From: Pseudomonas fluorescens
GTDB taxonomy: Bacteria > Pseudomonadota > Gammaproteobacteria > Pseudomonadales > Pseudomonadaceae
Length of the DNA stretch: 64,000 nt
NCBI RefSeq assembly: GCF_002022275.1
Contig: NZ_MSDF01000008.1
Location: 1-64,000 of the forward strand
Direction of reading: 5' to 3'
Below the pieces are notes generated by a model, which ran no database searches, had not been told where the DNA came from, and worked only from the letters and a program-made list of their open reading frames with translations. Every line of letters begins with the position of its first letter. Position 1 is the stretch's first letter. The translations under genes and the position numbers were made by a program. Of the stretch, positions 1 to 9,766 are shown one piece after another.

Positions 1-28
1 TGCTATCGCAGGCAAGCCAGCTCCCACA
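1..28. repeat. REP half-element at window edge
   Basis: One arm of the local REP palindrome (GCTATCGCAGGCAAGCC... ending in CTCCCACA). Its partner, if present, lies outside the window. The same arm recurs at 4497-4583, 15409-15497, 18584-18670, 42615-42691 and 45920-45998. Confidence 0.85.
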
Positions 29-59
29 TTTGACCTGCAGTGTTGTTTGGATCGGGTTT

Positions 60-1025
60 CTAGCGCTGTTTCATCCGGTCGATGATCACCGCCAGCAACA
101 GGATCGAACCGCGAATCACGTACTGATAAAACGTGTCGATGTTCTTCAGGTTCATCGCGTTCTCGATGATCGCCAGAATCAGCACCCCGGCAATCACATG
201 CCGAATCATGCCAATGCCGCCACTCAACGACACCCCGCCCAACACGCAAGCGGAAATCACCGTCAGCTCAAACCCCTGCCCGATCATCGGCTGGCCCGAG
301 GTCATGCGCGAGGCGAGGATCACCCCGGCCAGCGCACCGATCAGACCGTGCACAGCAAAGATGATGATCTTGGTGCGATCGACGTTCACCCCGGCCAGCA
401 ACGCCGCCTCCTGGTTGCCGCCGATGGCCATGGTGTTGCGCCCGTAGGTGGTGTAATTGAGCAGCCAGCCGAAGAACACAAAGCACAGCACGGTGATGAT
501 GATTGGCACCGGCACGCCCATCAGTTGGCCGTTGCCGAACACGAAGAAGCGTTCATCCATCACCCCGACCGCCTTGCCGTTGGAGAAGATATAGGCCAGC
601 CCGCGCACAATCTGCATGGTCGCCAGCGTCGCAATCAACGCATTGATGCGCAGCTTGGCAATCACGATGCCGTTAATCAGCCCCACCACCAGGCCCATGG
701 CCAACGCCGCCGACACGCCGAGCAGCATGCTGTCGGTATCGCGGATCACAATCCCCGCCACCACCCCGGCGCAAGCGATGACCGAGCCCACCGACAAGTC
801 GAAATGCCCCGACGCCAGGCAGAACAGCATGGTGCACGCAGCAATGCCGACGGTGGAAATCGCCAGGCCCAGGCCACGCATGTTCAGCGGCGAGAGGAAG
901 TTGTCGATGAACAGCGCGCTGAGCACAAAAATGGTCAACGCGGCGAGCAGCATCACCCAGTCATCGAGGAACTTGCGCTGGTTGAACGCCGGCCAGAAGC
1001 CCTTTGCAGTTTTTACCTGTGACAT
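60..1025 (-). CDS. araH: L-arabinose ABC transporter permease AraH
   Basis: Inner-membrane channel subunit of the arabinose importer, 321 residues with about nine hydrophobic segments. The stretches GLGLAIS, CMLFCLASGHFDLSVGSVIACAG, KLRINALIATLATMQIVRGLAY and ASRMTSGQPM match E. coli AraH closely, which separates it from RbsC. I chose the ATG at 1025 because a GAGGGT ribosome site lies just before it; an in-frame ATG two codons earlier is possible. It starts 19 nt after araG and is the third transporter gene of the araFGH operon. The operon may continue off the left edge, where catabolic genes would be expected. Confidence 0.9.
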   Translation of the reverse strand: MSQVKTAKGFWPAFNQRKFLDDWVMLLAALTIFVLSALFIDNFLSPLNMRGLGLAISTVGIAACTMLFCLASGHFDLSVGSVIACAGVVAGIVIRDTDSMLLGVSAALAMGLVVGLINGIVIAKLRINALIATLATMQIVRGLAYIFSNGKAVGVMDERFFVFGNGQLMGVPVPIIITVLCFVFFGWLLNYTTYGRNTMAIGGNQEAALLAGVNVDRTKIIIFAVHGLIGALAGVILASRMTSGQPMIGQGFELTVISACVLGGVSLSGGIGMIRHVIAGVLILAIIENAMNLKNIDTFYQYVIRGSILLLAVIIDRMKQR

Positions 1026-1044
1026 ACCCATACCCTCGAATTCT

Positions 1045-2544
1045 TCAAGCCCGCGAACGCGGGAGAGCCAGTTGCAACAGCCGTGCTTCATCCGCCTGGT
1101 CGCGGTTCAATTCGCCGGTCAGGGCGCCTTCGCTCATCACCAGAATGCGGTCGGAAATGCCCATCACTTCCATCAGGTCGCTGGACACCACAATCACCGC
1201 GATGCCACTCGCCGCCAGGTTGTGGATGATCTGGTAGATCTCCGACTTGGCGCCGATATCGATGCCGCGGGTCGGTTCATCCAGCAGCAAAACCTTCATC
1301 GGCATCGACAGCCAGCGGCCCAGAATTGCCTTCTGCTGATTACCGCCGGAGAGGTACATGATTTTCTGTTCAGCGTTCGGCGTTTTGACCTTCATCGCCT
1401 TGATCTGCTGGTCGGCGTTGCCCTTCTCCCAGCCGTCACGCAACAGCCAGCCAAACGTGGAATGGGCGCCGCGTGCACTGATGTTGATGTTTTCGGCGAC
1501 GCTGGACAGGGGAATGATGCCTTCCTTTTTGCGATCCTCAGGGCATAGCAGCACACCGGCGGCGATGGCATCACGTGGCGAACGCAGTGGCAGAGTTTCG
1601 CCGCAGAGTTCCAGGTGCCCGGCGGTGGAACGCTCCAAGCCGCTGAGCAAGCGGAACAGCTCGGTACGCCCTGCCCCGACCAAGCCAAACAACCCGAGAA
1701 TTTCGCCCTTGCGCACCTGAAAGCTCACCGGCTCACGCAAGCCCGGGCCGAGCAGGCCGTCGACTTTGAGCGCGACTTCAGCATGCTCGCGCGGGCGATA
1801 GTCGTAGATGTCCTGAATGTCGCGGCCGACCATGCACGTCACCAACTGGTCGTGGGTCAACGCGGCCATGTCGTCAAACGTACGCACAAAGCGGCCGTCC
1901 TTGAACACCGTGACCGCATTGCAGATGCGGAACACTTCTTCCATGCGGTGCGACACGTAGAGCACCACTTTGCCCTCATCGCGCAGGCGCGTGATGATCG
2001 CCATCAGCCGGTCGATTTCCCGTGCCGACAGGCTGCTGGTAGGCTCATCAAAAGCAATCACATGCGCGCCACGCGACAGCGCCTTGGCGATTTCCACCAG
2101 TTGGCGCTGGCCCAGGGACAAGCGCCCAAGCTTTTCCTCAGGGTCGATTTCGTCGGCCAGGCCTTTGAGGCACGCCAACGCCTGCTCGCGCAGCCGGCTG
2201 CGATTGACCACGCCGAAGCGCGACGGCAAATGCCCCAGGAACAGGTTCTCGGCCACGGTCATTTCCGGCACCAGATGCAGCTCCTGGTGGATCACCGCCA
2301 CGCCGCTGGCAATGCTGTCGGCGGCGTTTTTGAAGTCCATGGTCTGTTCGCCGATCTGCAGTGAACCGCTGCTCGGGATGTAGGCGCCGCCGAGGATTTT
2401 CAGCAGCGTCGACTTGCCCGCGCCGTTCTCGCCCATCAGCGCGTGAACCTCGTGCGGCCGCGCTTCAAAGCTGATCTGCGCCAGGGCTTTCACACCGGGA
2501 AATTCCTTGCCGATGCCGTTGAAACGCAGGGCCGCGCCAGTCAT
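1045..2544 (-). CDS. araG: L-arabinose ABC transporter ATP-binding protein AraG
   Basis: Cytoplasmic ATPase of the arabinose importer, 499 residues, made of two fused nucleotide-binding domains as is normal for sugar CUT2 importers. The first Walker A is GENGAGKST (about residue 40) with signature [15 protein letters not shown]. The second half has a degenerate P-loop, [11 protein letters not shown], a typical asymmetry of the family, and signature [15 protein letters not shown]. The start at 2544 overlaps the araF stop as ATGA, indicating translational coupling. A longer reading back to 2652 would run deep into araF and is not used. Confidence 0.92.
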   Translation of the reverse strand: MTGAALRFNGIGKEFPGVKALAQISFEARPHEVHALMGENGAGKSTLLKILGGAYIPSSGSLQIGEQTMDFKNAADSIASGVAVIHQELHLVPEMTVAENLFLGHLPSRFGVVNRSRLREQALACLKGLADEIDPEEKLGRLSLGQRQLVEIAKALSRGAHVIAFDEPTSSLSAREIDRLMAIITRLRDEGKVVLYVSHRMEEVFRICNAVTVFKDGRFVRTFDDMAALTHDQLVTCMVGRDIQDIYDYRPREHAEVALKVDGLLGPGLREPVSFQVRKGEILGLFGLVGAGRTELFRLLSGLERSTAGHLELCGETLPLRSPRDAIAAGVLLCPEDRKKEGIIPLSSVAENINISARGAHSTFGWLLRDGWEKGNADQQIKAMKVKTPNAEQKIMYLSGGNQQKAILGRWLSMPMKVLLLDEPTRGIDIGAKSEIYQIIHNLAASGIAVIVVSSDLMEVMGISDRILVMSEGALTGELNRDQADEARLLQLALPRSRA

Positions 2545-3521
2545 TTCCACAGACCGATTTTGCTCAACTCTTCCTTGAAGTTGGCGCGGGTGATCAGGGT
2601 CACGTTGTCCAGCGCGGTGAACTTGGCAGGCTCGGTGCCTTTGGTCACCCACTCAAACATCGCGGTGGCGGTTTTGTAGCCGGAAGCATCCGGGCTCAGC
2701 AGCATCGAGCCGTAGAAGCCGGTGTCGGATTTTTTCAGTTCTTCAATCGCATCGGTGCCGTTGATGCCGACGCCGATCACATTGGCCGCTTTGAAGCCGG
2801 CGCTTTCGGTGGCGCGTACGCCGCCGAGCACGGTGCTGTCATTCATGCCGCCAATGATCAGGTTTTTCGCGGTGCCTGGCAGTTTCACCAGCGCCGAGTT
2901 GGTCGAATCCATGCTGCCCGGTACGTCGAGGGTTTTCTGCGCGCTGAACAGAATGTGGTCAGCCGGCAGGCCGGCGGCCTTGAGGCCTTCTACCGAACCG
3001 TCGGTGCGTTTCTTGCCGGTTTCCAGCTCGTCAAAGGTGTTGATGACGGCGTAGGTTTCCTTCCAGTCCCACTTGCGATTTTTCGCCTCGGTGGCCATGG
3101 CTTCGCCTTGTTTCTGGCCGATCTTGTAAGCGTCCAGGCCGACGTAAGGCACGTCTTCCATGGGTTTGCCCTTGGCGTCGACGAAACGGTCGTCCACCGC
3201 CAATACCTTCAAACCGTTCAGCTTGGCCTTGGCCATGATTGCCGGGCCGAGGGACACGTCCGGCGGGCAAATCACAAAGCCTTTGGCGCCGTTGGCGGCG
3301 AGGGTGTCGATGGCCGAGAGGGTTTTCTCGCCGTCAGGCACGGCGATCTTGATCACGGTGAAGCCCTGGTCCTTGCCGGCTTTTTCGGCGAAGGCCCATT
3401 CGGTCTGGAACCAGGGTTCTTCGGCCTGTTTGACCAGAAAGCCGATCTTCACTTCTTCGGCAGATGCAAAACCGCTGAAGGCAACAGCCAGTGCCACAGC
3501 GCCTAGAGTCTTTTTGAACAT
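2541..3521 (-). CDS. araF: L-arabinose-binding periplasmic protein AraF
   Basis: Periplasmic receptor for the arabinose importer, 326 residues. A Sec signal peptide ([21 protein letters not shown]) is followed by mature sequence [21 protein letters not shown], which has the AraF-type start of the periplasmic-binding fold. Internal stretches [19 protein letters not shown] and [14 protein letters not shown] match AraF rather than RbsB or XylF. It lies 20 nt after the short-chain dehydrogenase and overlaps araG by four bases, so all four genes are probably one transcript. Abundant binding proteins are usually first in such operons; here it is second. Confidence 0.93.
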   Translation of the reverse strand: MFKKTLGAVALAVAFSGFASAEEVKIGFLVKQAEEPWFQTEWAFAEKAGKDQGFTVIKIAVPDGEKTLSAIDTLAANGAKGFVICPPDVSLGPAIMAKAKLNGLKVLAVDDRFVDAKGKPMEDVPYVGLDAYKIGQKQGEAMATEAKNRKWDWKETYAVINTFDELETGKKRTDGSVEGLKAAGLPADHILFSAQKTLDVPGSMDSTNSALVKLPGTAKNLIIGGMNDSTVLGGVRATESAGFKAANVIGVGINGTDAIEELKKSDTGFYGSMLLSPDASGYKTATAMFEWVTKGTEPAKFTALDNVTLITRANFKEELSKIGLWK

Positions 3522-3541
3522 GAACCACCTCTGTTGTTGGA

Positions 3542-4363
3542 TTAGTCGTGGTACATCACGGAACGCCCGCCATCGATCATCAGGCAGGTTGCATTGATAA
3601 AGGGAGCTTCGTCGGTCGCCAGAAACAACGCAGTCATCGCCACTTCAACCGGCTGGCCGATGCGCTTGGGCGGGTGCAGGTTGAACGCGCGCTGGCGCTC
3701 GGCGTGGGGGTCGGGGAAACCGTTCCAGTAATCGACGTTGAGCTGGGTTTCGATATAGCCCGGGGCGATGGCATTCACGCGGATGCCCTTGGGCGCGTAC
3801 TCGATGCCCAGCGCGCGGGTCAGCCCGAGCAAGCCATGCTTGGCGACGGGATAGGGAAAGCAGCCGGGAATGATGTGGCTGGAATGGGTGGAGGCGATGT
3901 TGATGATGTTGCCGATACCCTGCTCGATCATGTGCGGCAACACCGTGCGGCAGCCGAACCAGGCACCGTCGAGGTCAATGGCAAAGCAGCGGCGCCAGTC
4001 TTCGTCGGTCATTTCCAGCGGGTCGCGGAATACGTTAACCCCGGCGCAGTTGATCAACACGTCTACGCGGCCAAAGCGTTCGATGGCCACATTGACCAGC
4101 GCCTGCCATTGCTCTTTGGAGGTGATATCGACAGGTTGGGCGTAGATCTCGGCGCCACGTTCGCGCCAGTGGGCCGCGACTTTTTCGACTTTGTCGCCCT
4201 GGATATCGGCGATGACCAGCCGCGCCTGCTGGGCCTGGAAGCAGGCGACGATCGCCTCGCCAATGCCTTGGGCGGCGCCGGTGATGATCACCACTTTGTT
4301 TTTCAGCCGCTCGCCGTAAGTCGGCTCGGGCACGGCGGGTAGTGACAACGGTTGGGGCTGCAT
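3542..4363 (-). CDS. SDR oxidoreductase, probable sugar 1-dehydrogenase of the arabinose operon
   Basis: Classical short-chain dehydrogenase of 273 residues. It has the NAD(P)-binding motif TGAAQGIG (about residues 29-36), the NCAG motif, an active-site serine in NIAST and the catalytic YPVAK. The aspartate in VIADIQ after the second strand favours NAD over NADP. As the first gene of the araFGH operon it most plausibly oxidises L-arabinose (or galactose/fucose) to the lactone, the first step of non-phosphorylative pentose catabolism. Family membership is seen directly; the substrate is inferred from context alone. A ribosome site AGGTGAAG precedes the ATG at 4363. Confidence 0.8.
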   Translation of the reverse strand: MQPQPLSLPAVPEPTYGERLKNKVVIITGAAQGIGEAIVACFQAQQARLVIADIQGDKVEKVAAHWRERGAEIYAQPVDITSKEQWQALVNVAIERFGRVDVLINCAGVNVFRDPLEMTDEDWRRCFAIDLDGAWFGCRTVLPHMIEQGIGNIINIASTHSSHIIPGCFPYPVAKHGLLGLTRALGIEYAPKGIRVNAIAPGYIETQLNVDYWNGFPDPHAERQRAFNLHPPKRIGQPVEVAMTALFLATDEAPFINATCLMIDGGRSVMYHD

Positions 4364-4480
4364 CGCTTCACCTGTTTTATTTTTGGTAGTGAGTGCTGAT
4401 GCTGCCGACTATAAACCCAACGTTTGAAATATCTCAATATATAAATTTGCATCCCATATAGTGAACATTTCACAAAAAAA

Positions 4481-4600
4481 TGTGGGAACCGATCTGTGTG
4501 GGAGCTGGCTTGCCTGCGATAGCATCACCTCGGTATTCCAGTTGAACCGAGGTGATGCTATCGCAGGCAAGCCAGCTCCCACACAAGCCTGTTCCCACAG
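4481..4600. repeat. REPIN: two inverted REPs nested in a second inverted repeat
   Basis: The core 4497-4583 has left arm TGTGGGAGCTGGCTTGCC and its reverse complement on the right, around a central stem (ATCACCTCGGT / ACCGAGGTGAT). Outside it a second, weaker pair TGTGGGAAC (4481) and GTTCCCACA (ending 4600) extends the palindrome. It separates the arabinose operon from the GNAT gene and probably folds into a long hairpin. Confidence 0.9.
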
Positions 4601-4616
4601 TGGGTATTCAGTGTTT

Positions 4617-5096
4617 TCAGCCCTGGGCAAAATCGCGCAGCGCATTGCCTTCCATACGATAGCGCACCCACTCTTCCTGCGGCTGCGCGCCGATGGATTT
4701 GTAGAAGGCAATCGCCGGTTCGTTCCAGTCCAGCACGCTCCACTCGAAACGCCCGCAACCGTTGTCGCAGGCGATCTTGGCCAGGTGGCGCAGCAGCTTC
4801 TTGCCCGCCCCGCCGCCGCGTTGTTCGGGGTTGATGTAGAGGTCTTCGAGGTACAGGCAGTTACTGCCAAGCCAGGTCGAATAGCTGAAGAAGAACACCG
4901 CAAAGCCGATCGGCAAACCGTCCCGTGAGCAGATCAGGCCATGGGCGGTGGCGCCTTCGCTGAACAGGCTGCGCTCGATATCCACCACGCTGGCGATCAC
5001 TTCATGCCGGGCCTTTTCGTACTCGGCAAGCTCGGTGATGAAGGTCAGGATCTGCGCAGCATCGCTGGGCACGGCGGGGCGAATCTCGATGGTCAT
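4617..5096 (-). CDS. GNAT N-acetyltransferase, diamine/thialysine acetyltransferase-like
   Basis: Acetyl-CoA-dependent acetyltransferase, 159 residues from the ATG at 5096 (MTIEIRPA). The acetyl-CoA loop RGGGAGKKLL follows YLEDLYINPE, and the C-terminal WSVLDWNEPAIAFYKSIGA is characteristic of the spermidine/spermine (SSAT) and thialysine acetyltransferase branch of GNATs, which act on small polyamines or lysine analogues. It lies 66 nt downstream of the phosphopantetheinyl transferase on the same strand and could share its transcript. If the neighbouring synthetase makes a basic poly-amino acid, this enzyme could be a tailoring or self-protection activity. That link is inference only. Confidence 0.75.
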   Translation of the reverse strand: MTIEIRPAVPSDAAQILTFITELAEYEKARHEVIASVVDIERSLFSEGATAHGLICSRDGLPIGFAVFFFSYSTWLGSNCLYLEDLYINPEQRGGGAGKKLLRHLAKIACDNGCGRFEWSVLDWNEPAIAFYKSIGAQPQEEWVRYRMEGNALRDFAQG

Positions 5097-5162
5097 GGGC
5101 GAGCCTTGGGCAAATTCAAAGCACACATACTAAGGGGCTTTCATGACCGATTGCAGCGCAAT

Positions 5163-5723
5163 TTATGCGCGCAGTGCCAAGGCGCCGACCCGCCCCGCCG
5201 GCAAGCCCATCTCAACGGTACGACAGCCGCGCGCCACGCGCGGTGACCATTCGCCCAGCGCCTGCCCCACACACTTGAGCCGCGCCTCGCGCTCACACCA
5301 CGCGCGAGTGAACAGCCGGGCACGCTGCGCCTGGGTCGCGGTGCACAAGCGCGCCAGCACCCTTGGGCCCAAGTAGTCGCTGGCCACACCGCGCCAGTCA
5401 GGCGTGTCTTGCACGGCCATCACGTCGATGCCGACCGGGCCGTACAAATGCACGGCGGCCACCGAAAAATCGCCGTCGTGGCTGATCGAAAGCCCCGCGT
5501 CCGCATGCCCCGGCAGGCGGATCTGCGGCGCCTGGCCGGGCACGGAGTGAATGCCAATGCGCGTCGGCGGCACGTCGAGCATCTGCTGCAAGGCCTGGCT
5601 CAGTGCCTGCCGCACTTGCGCGCGGGCCATGTCTCGAGTACTGCCTGGGGCGTGCTGAACACCAATCAGCAATACGCCGTCCTGCAAACGCGGGCGCGCC
5701 TGGGGCCACATCAATACGTGCAT
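5163..5723 (-). CDS. 4'-phosphopantetheinyl transferase, partner of the adjacent Pls-like NRPS
   Basis: Sfp-type carrier-protein activating enzyme, 186 residues, somewhat short for the family. The signature is visible: substrate contact SISHD, metal site VGIDVM and the second motif FTRAWCEREARLK, where the usual WxxKE is altered to WCERE. It starts 5 nt after the stop of the Pls/PosA-like synthetase, so the pair is almost certainly co-transcribed and this enzyme would convert the synthetase T domain to its holo form. A second, unrelated PPTase (PcpS) lies at 45.2 kb. Upstream in-frame sequence lies inside the synthetase and is not used. Confidence 0.82.
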   Translation of the reverse strand: MHVLMWPQARPRLQDGVLLIGVQHAPGSTRDMARAQVRQALSQALQQMLDVPPTRIGIHSVPGQAPQIRLPGHADAGLSISHDGDFSVAAVHLYGPVGIDVMAVQDTPDWRGVASDYLGPRVLARLCTATQAQRARLFTRAWCEREARLKCVGQALGEWSPRVARGCRTVEMGLPAGRVGALALRA

Positions 5724-5728
5724 GGCTG

Positions 5729-8700
5729 TCAGCCTCGCGCCGGTGCCGCCGGGCAGCCAACCCAACTGCTCGACGCGGGAATGCACTCGCCCTTCATCAC
5801 CAGGGTCAGCGGGCCGAGCCGCGCGCCATTGCCGACTTCGGCGCTGTACAGCACCGAACTGCGCGGGCCCATGTAGACATGGTCGCCGATCAGCACCTGG
5901 TCGATTTTCATCACGCGGTCTTCGAACAGGTGGGTCTGCGGGCAAGCACCGGCGTTCAATTCGCTGTGGTCACCGATGCTCACGCAGTCAAATTCAGTGA
6001 TGTCGGTGGTGTCCATGTAGACCCCGCGCCCGATCTTGCAGCCCAGTCCGCGAAAGGCCAGGGGCAGCCACGGTGTGCCGCGCAGGTAACTCATGAAGTT
6101 GGGCGCCGCCATGCCTTCGTAGAGGCTGGTGATGCCTTCCGACAACCACACAAACGGCGTCCACATGGCTTCGGAGCGTTTGCGATAACGGCCCATCACC
6201 AGCCACTTCAAGGCCGCGACGAACAGGTAGTTGCCCAGGCTGTAGGCCAGGCCGATCAGCGCCAGGTACCCCAGCACCGCGCCCCAACGCTCTTCTTCGG
6301 CCACCGGCATCAAATCCATCATCACCGTGTAGCCCACGGCGATCACGGTGGCGTGGGGCAATACGATGCGCAGGCCTTCGATTGAGCCACGGGCCAGGCG
6401 GCGCCACAGCGAAGGGCGGAAGGTCAGGTGGTCGGGGTACCCGCTGACCTGCTCGCGTGCCGGCAAGTTGATCGGTGGCGAGCCCAGCCAAGTGTCGCCG
6501 CTGGCAATCTCAGCATTTGCCGGTGCACGGGAATGCACGCCGATCAACACGTTCTCGGGCAAGGTAGTGCCGTCGGGGATGTAGCTGCCATTGCCGACAA
6601 AACTGCGGTGCGACACCACGGTCGGCTGAATGCGCATCCAGCCGCCATCCACCTGCTCATCGCCGAGCATGACGGCGTCGGCGATAAAGGTTTCATCGCC
6701 CAGCGTGAGCATGTCGGGAATCACGCCCTGGGCTGTGGAGATTTCCGCATCACGGCCCACCCGTGCGCCCAGCAGGCGATACCAGAGCGGCGCGTACACC
6801 GTGGCATACAGGCCCGAGAGCACATTGAGGCTGGCTTCCTGAATATGGCTGACCAGCCATTTGCTGCAATACACCCGGCTGTGCACCGGGTAGTTGCCCG
6901 GTTTCAGACGTGGCAGCACCGCCCAGCGCAGGCCGGCAGACACCAGCAGCATCATCACGATCAGCACCGCCGCCGCCGGCAATGCCAGGGCAAAGTAACG
7001 CAGCAGTTGCAGGCTCACGTGCTGCTCCTGCAACCACGGCAGGACGTGCTGCGCGTCGAACCAGTCGATCAGGAAAAACGTTGGAAACACCGGCATGAAA
7101 AACAGCGTGGCGATCAGCAGAATACCGCCCACATAAAACGCATTTTCCAGCGCGAGTTGCCCGCGCCCCACCACCGGCCGAGGCGGCAAGCTGGCGGGGG
7201 CAAACGCGCCGATATCCACCGCCGGCGAGCCGCTCCAGATGCGCTCCGCCGGCACGCTGCGTCCGTCCGCCAGCGCCGATTGCCCTTGCAGGTGACCGCT
7301 GCGGCCGACGGAGGTATTACCTTCCAGAATCGTGTAGGAACCCAGGCAGGCATTGTTATCAATCGTGACCCGGCCCAGGTGCAACTGGCCGCGCTCGACC
7401 CGGGCATTTTCCAGGCTCACGCCGTTGCCGATGCTGACTTCATCGCCGATGTGCAGCAGGTCCGGCACGCGCACGCCCAGTGAGCCGATAGTCACTTCGC
7501 GCCCGACCCTGGCACCCAGTGCACGCAGCCACAGGCCGTACAACGACGAACCGCTCAACAGGTAGACCGGCGCCGACTCAACCATGCGCGAAGCGGCCCA
7601 CCAGCGAAAATACGTGAAGCCCCACAACGGATAGACGCCCGCTTTCAAGCGCCCGGCAATCAGCCATTTGCCGGCGATCGCCAATCCAAACTGCAACAGC
7701 GTCGCCAACAGGAACACGCCAATCGACGCCACGGTTGCCGTCAGCACCGAATCACCGGGGCCGCCGGTGAGGTAGTGATAGGTGAAAAACGGTGCCAGCC
7801 ACTGGCTCATGCGCAGGCACACCATGGCCGGCATCACCGCCGCCTGAGCCAGCCCGCAACGCCAGCGCGCCAGGGCTGACGGCGCAGTCCAGGCGGCTTC
7901 CTGCACAGCGGGTTGCGGCGCGGCCTCTAGCACCTCGGCGATGGCGCCGACGCGGCGCTGCTGATAAATATCGCGCACGGTGATGTGGGCATAACGTTCA
8001 TCCGCACGCAGGGCCGAAGCCAGGCGCGCGGCGAAGAAGGAATGGCCGCCGAGGTCGCAGAAAAAATCTGCGTCACGTCGAATCGGCTGGCCGGGGAAGA
8101 GTTTTTCCAGGGCGCCGAACAGCGCGATTTCAGACGGGTTTTCCGGCGCGTCCGACTCCAGGTTTGCGCCGCTGGTGTCTGCGCCCAAAGGCCGCGCCTT
8201 GAGGGCCTTGCGGTCGATTTTGCCGGAGGTCAGGCGCGGCATACTGTCGAGCAGTTCAAAGCGGCCAGGGACCATGTAGGCGGGTAACCGCGCCTGCAAG
8301 GCCTTGCGCAACAGTGCGGGCAACCCTTCAATCGGCTGGCCGCCGTCTGGCACCAGATACGCGATCAGTTGATCCATGCCGCCGTCATTGCGCAGCAGCA
8401 CCGCCACGGTGCCGACACCCGGCTGCTGGGCGAGCAAGGCTTCGATTTCGCCCAGCTCCACCCGAAAACCGCGAATCTTTACTTGGTCATCCGCACGTCC
8501 CAGGCACACCACTTGGCCCTCGGCATCGATGCGCGCAAGGTCGCCAGTGCGGTACAGACGCTCGTCGTAGTAGCCGGTGGACCACGGGTTTTCGATGAAT
8601 TTTTCGCGGGTCAGATCAGGTCGCCCCAAATACCCTTCGGCCAGGCCAGGGCCGATGATGCACAGCTCGCCGGTCTGCCCACGCGCCAGCAAGGTCGGCG

Positions 8701-9766
8701 AGGCGCCTGGGGCCAGGTCGGCCTCGATCACCAGCAAGCCGTAGTTGGGCAGCGGCGTGCCGATGGTTACCGACGCGCCCGGCGTGAGGCGTGCAAGGCT
8801 GGCTGAAACCGTGGCTTCGGTGGGGCCGTAGGTGTTGAATATCTGCCGGCCGGGGCGGCTCCAGCGCTCGACCAGCGACTCGGGGCACATCTCGCCGCCG
8901 AGGTTGATCAGCCGCAGGCCTGGCACATCTTCGCTGAACAGCGCCAGCAGCGTAGGCACCGCATGCAACACGCTGATGCGCTGTTGCGTGAGCATGCGCG
9001 GCAGCGCTTCGGGGTCGCCGGTGATGTCTTTGGGGCCGATCCACAGCGTGGCGCCGACCAGGTAGGCGATCCAGATTTCTTCGAACGACATGTCGAAGGC
9101 CACCGAGAACCCTTGATACACCCGGTCGCTGGCCTGGATGCCCAGTACCGCATTTTCACTGCGCAGGAAGTGGCAGATGCTGCCCTGGGAAATCAGGATG
9201 CCCTTGGGTTTGCCAGTCGAACCGGAGGTGTAGATGACGTACGCCGGGTCTTCGGGGTTGGCAGTGGCGCGGCGTTGCAACGGGCCATCCAGCGCAGCGA
9301 GCAGTTCGCTTGCGCACCACGCAATGAGCCCTGCTTCACGCAGCGCCATGGCAGTGTCGTCGCCACACACAACGCCGACTGCACCTGCGTCCTCCATGCA
9401 AATCTGCAGGCGCTCAAGCGGCGTGTCCTGATCCAGCGGCAGCCACGCCGCGCCGGTCTTGGCGATGCCCGCCTGGGCGATCAACAGCTCGAGGCCGCGC
9501 GGCATCCACAGGCCGACAATCTGCCCGGGGCGCACGCCCGCCTCGATCAACCGTGAGGCGACACAGTTGGCTTGCCGGTCCAGCTCGCCATAGGTGAGCT
9601 GGCGTTCACCGTCGATCAGCGCGACCTGTTGCGGCGTACGCCGCACCGTGGCTTCGAGCAGATCGGCGAGCACTTCGTTACGCAACAATTCGGGCTGGAG
9701 GGGGCCGTATAACACCTCGGTGGGGCGAGTGATGACGGGGGCTTTCAGCAAGGTCACAGTAGTCAT
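5729..9766 (-). CDS. Pls/PosA-family membrane-bound NRPS (putative poly-amino-acid synthetase)
   Basis: Single-module synthetase of 1345 residues with an unusual layout. Residues ~25-545 are an adenylation domain: YTSGSTGKPKG, FDMSFEEIW, NTYGPTEATVS, YRTGDL and terminal lysine in SGKIDRKAL. A carrier domain follows with LGGHS (serine near 576). From ~640 there are several hydrophobic transmembrane segments alternating with three left-handed beta-helix, hexapeptide-repeat regions near 755-820, 1000-1055 and 1245-1325. There is no ordinary HHxxxDG condensation domain or thioesterase. This A-T-membrane-C1-C2-C3 plan is that of epsilon-poly-L-lysine synthetase Pls and relatives, which polymerise one amino acid at the inner membrane. 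The product here is unknown. The gene is followed at once by a PPTase and faces a divergent MFS exporter. Confidence 0.88.
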   Translation of the reverse strand: MTTVTLLKAPVITRPTEVLYGPLQPELLRNEVLADLLEATVRRTPQQVALIDGERQLTYGELDRQANCVASRLIEAGVRPGQIVGLWMPRGLELLIAQAGIAKTGAAWLPLDQDTPLERLQICMEDAGAVGVVCGDDTAMALREAGLIAWCASELLAALDGPLQRRATANPEDPAYVIYTSGSTGKPKGILISQGSICHFLRSENAVLGIQASDRVYQGFSVAFDMSFEEIWIAYLVGATLWIGPKDITGDPEALPRMLTQQRISVLHAVPTLLALFSEDVPGLRLINLGGEMCPESLVERWSRPGRQIFNTYGPTEATVSASLARLTPGASVTIGTPLPNYGLLVIEADLAPGASPTLLARGQTGELCIIGPGLAEGYLGRPDLTREKFIENPWSTGYYDERLYRTGDLARIDAEGQVVCLGRADDQVKIRGFRVELGEIEALLAQQPGVGTVAVLLRNDGGMDQLIAYLVPDGGQPIEGLPALLRKALQARLPAYMVPGRFELLDSMPRLTSGKIDRKALKARPLGADTSGANLESDAPENPSEIALFGALEKLFPGQPIRRDADFFCDLGGHSFFAARLASALRADERYAHITVRDIYQQRRVGAIAEVLEAAPQPAVQEAAWTAPSALARWRCGLAQAAVMPAMVCLRMSQWLAPFFTYHYLTGGPGDSVLTATVASIGVFLLATLLQFGLAIAGKWLIAGRLKAGVYPLWGFTYFRWWAASRMVESAPVYLLSGSSLYGLWLRALGARVGREVTIGSLGVRVPDLLHIGDEVSIGNGVSLENARVERGQLHLGRVTIDNNACLGSYTILEGNTSVGRSGHLQGQSALADGRSVPAERIWSGSPAVDIGAFAPASLPPRPVVGRGQLALENAFYVGGILLIATLFFMPVFPTFFLIDWFDAQHVLPWLQEQHVSLQLLRYFALALPAAAVLIVMMLLVSAGLRWAVLPRLKPGNYPVHSRVYCSKWLVSHIQEASLNVLSGLYATVYAPLWYRLLGARVGRDAEISTAQGVIPDMLTLGDETFIADAVMLGDEQVDGGWMRIQPTVVSHRSFVGNGSYIPDGTTLPENVLIGVHSRAPANAEIASGDTWLGSPPINLPAREQVSGYPDHLTFRPSLWRRLARGSIEGLRIVLPHATVIAVGYTVMMDLMPVAEEERWGAVLGYLALIGLAYSLGNYLFVAALKWLVMGRYRKRSEAMWTPFVWLSEGITSLYEGMAAPNFMSYLRGTPWLPLAFRGLGCKIGRGVYMDTTDITEFDCVSIGDHSELNAGACPQTHLFEDRVMKIDQVLIGDHVYMGPRSSVLYSAEVGNGARLGPLTLVMKGECIPASSSWVGCPAAPARG

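Noticed and set aside
616..1548. Long plus-strand frames opposite araG/araH
   Set aside because: Shadow frames of well-identified transporter genes.
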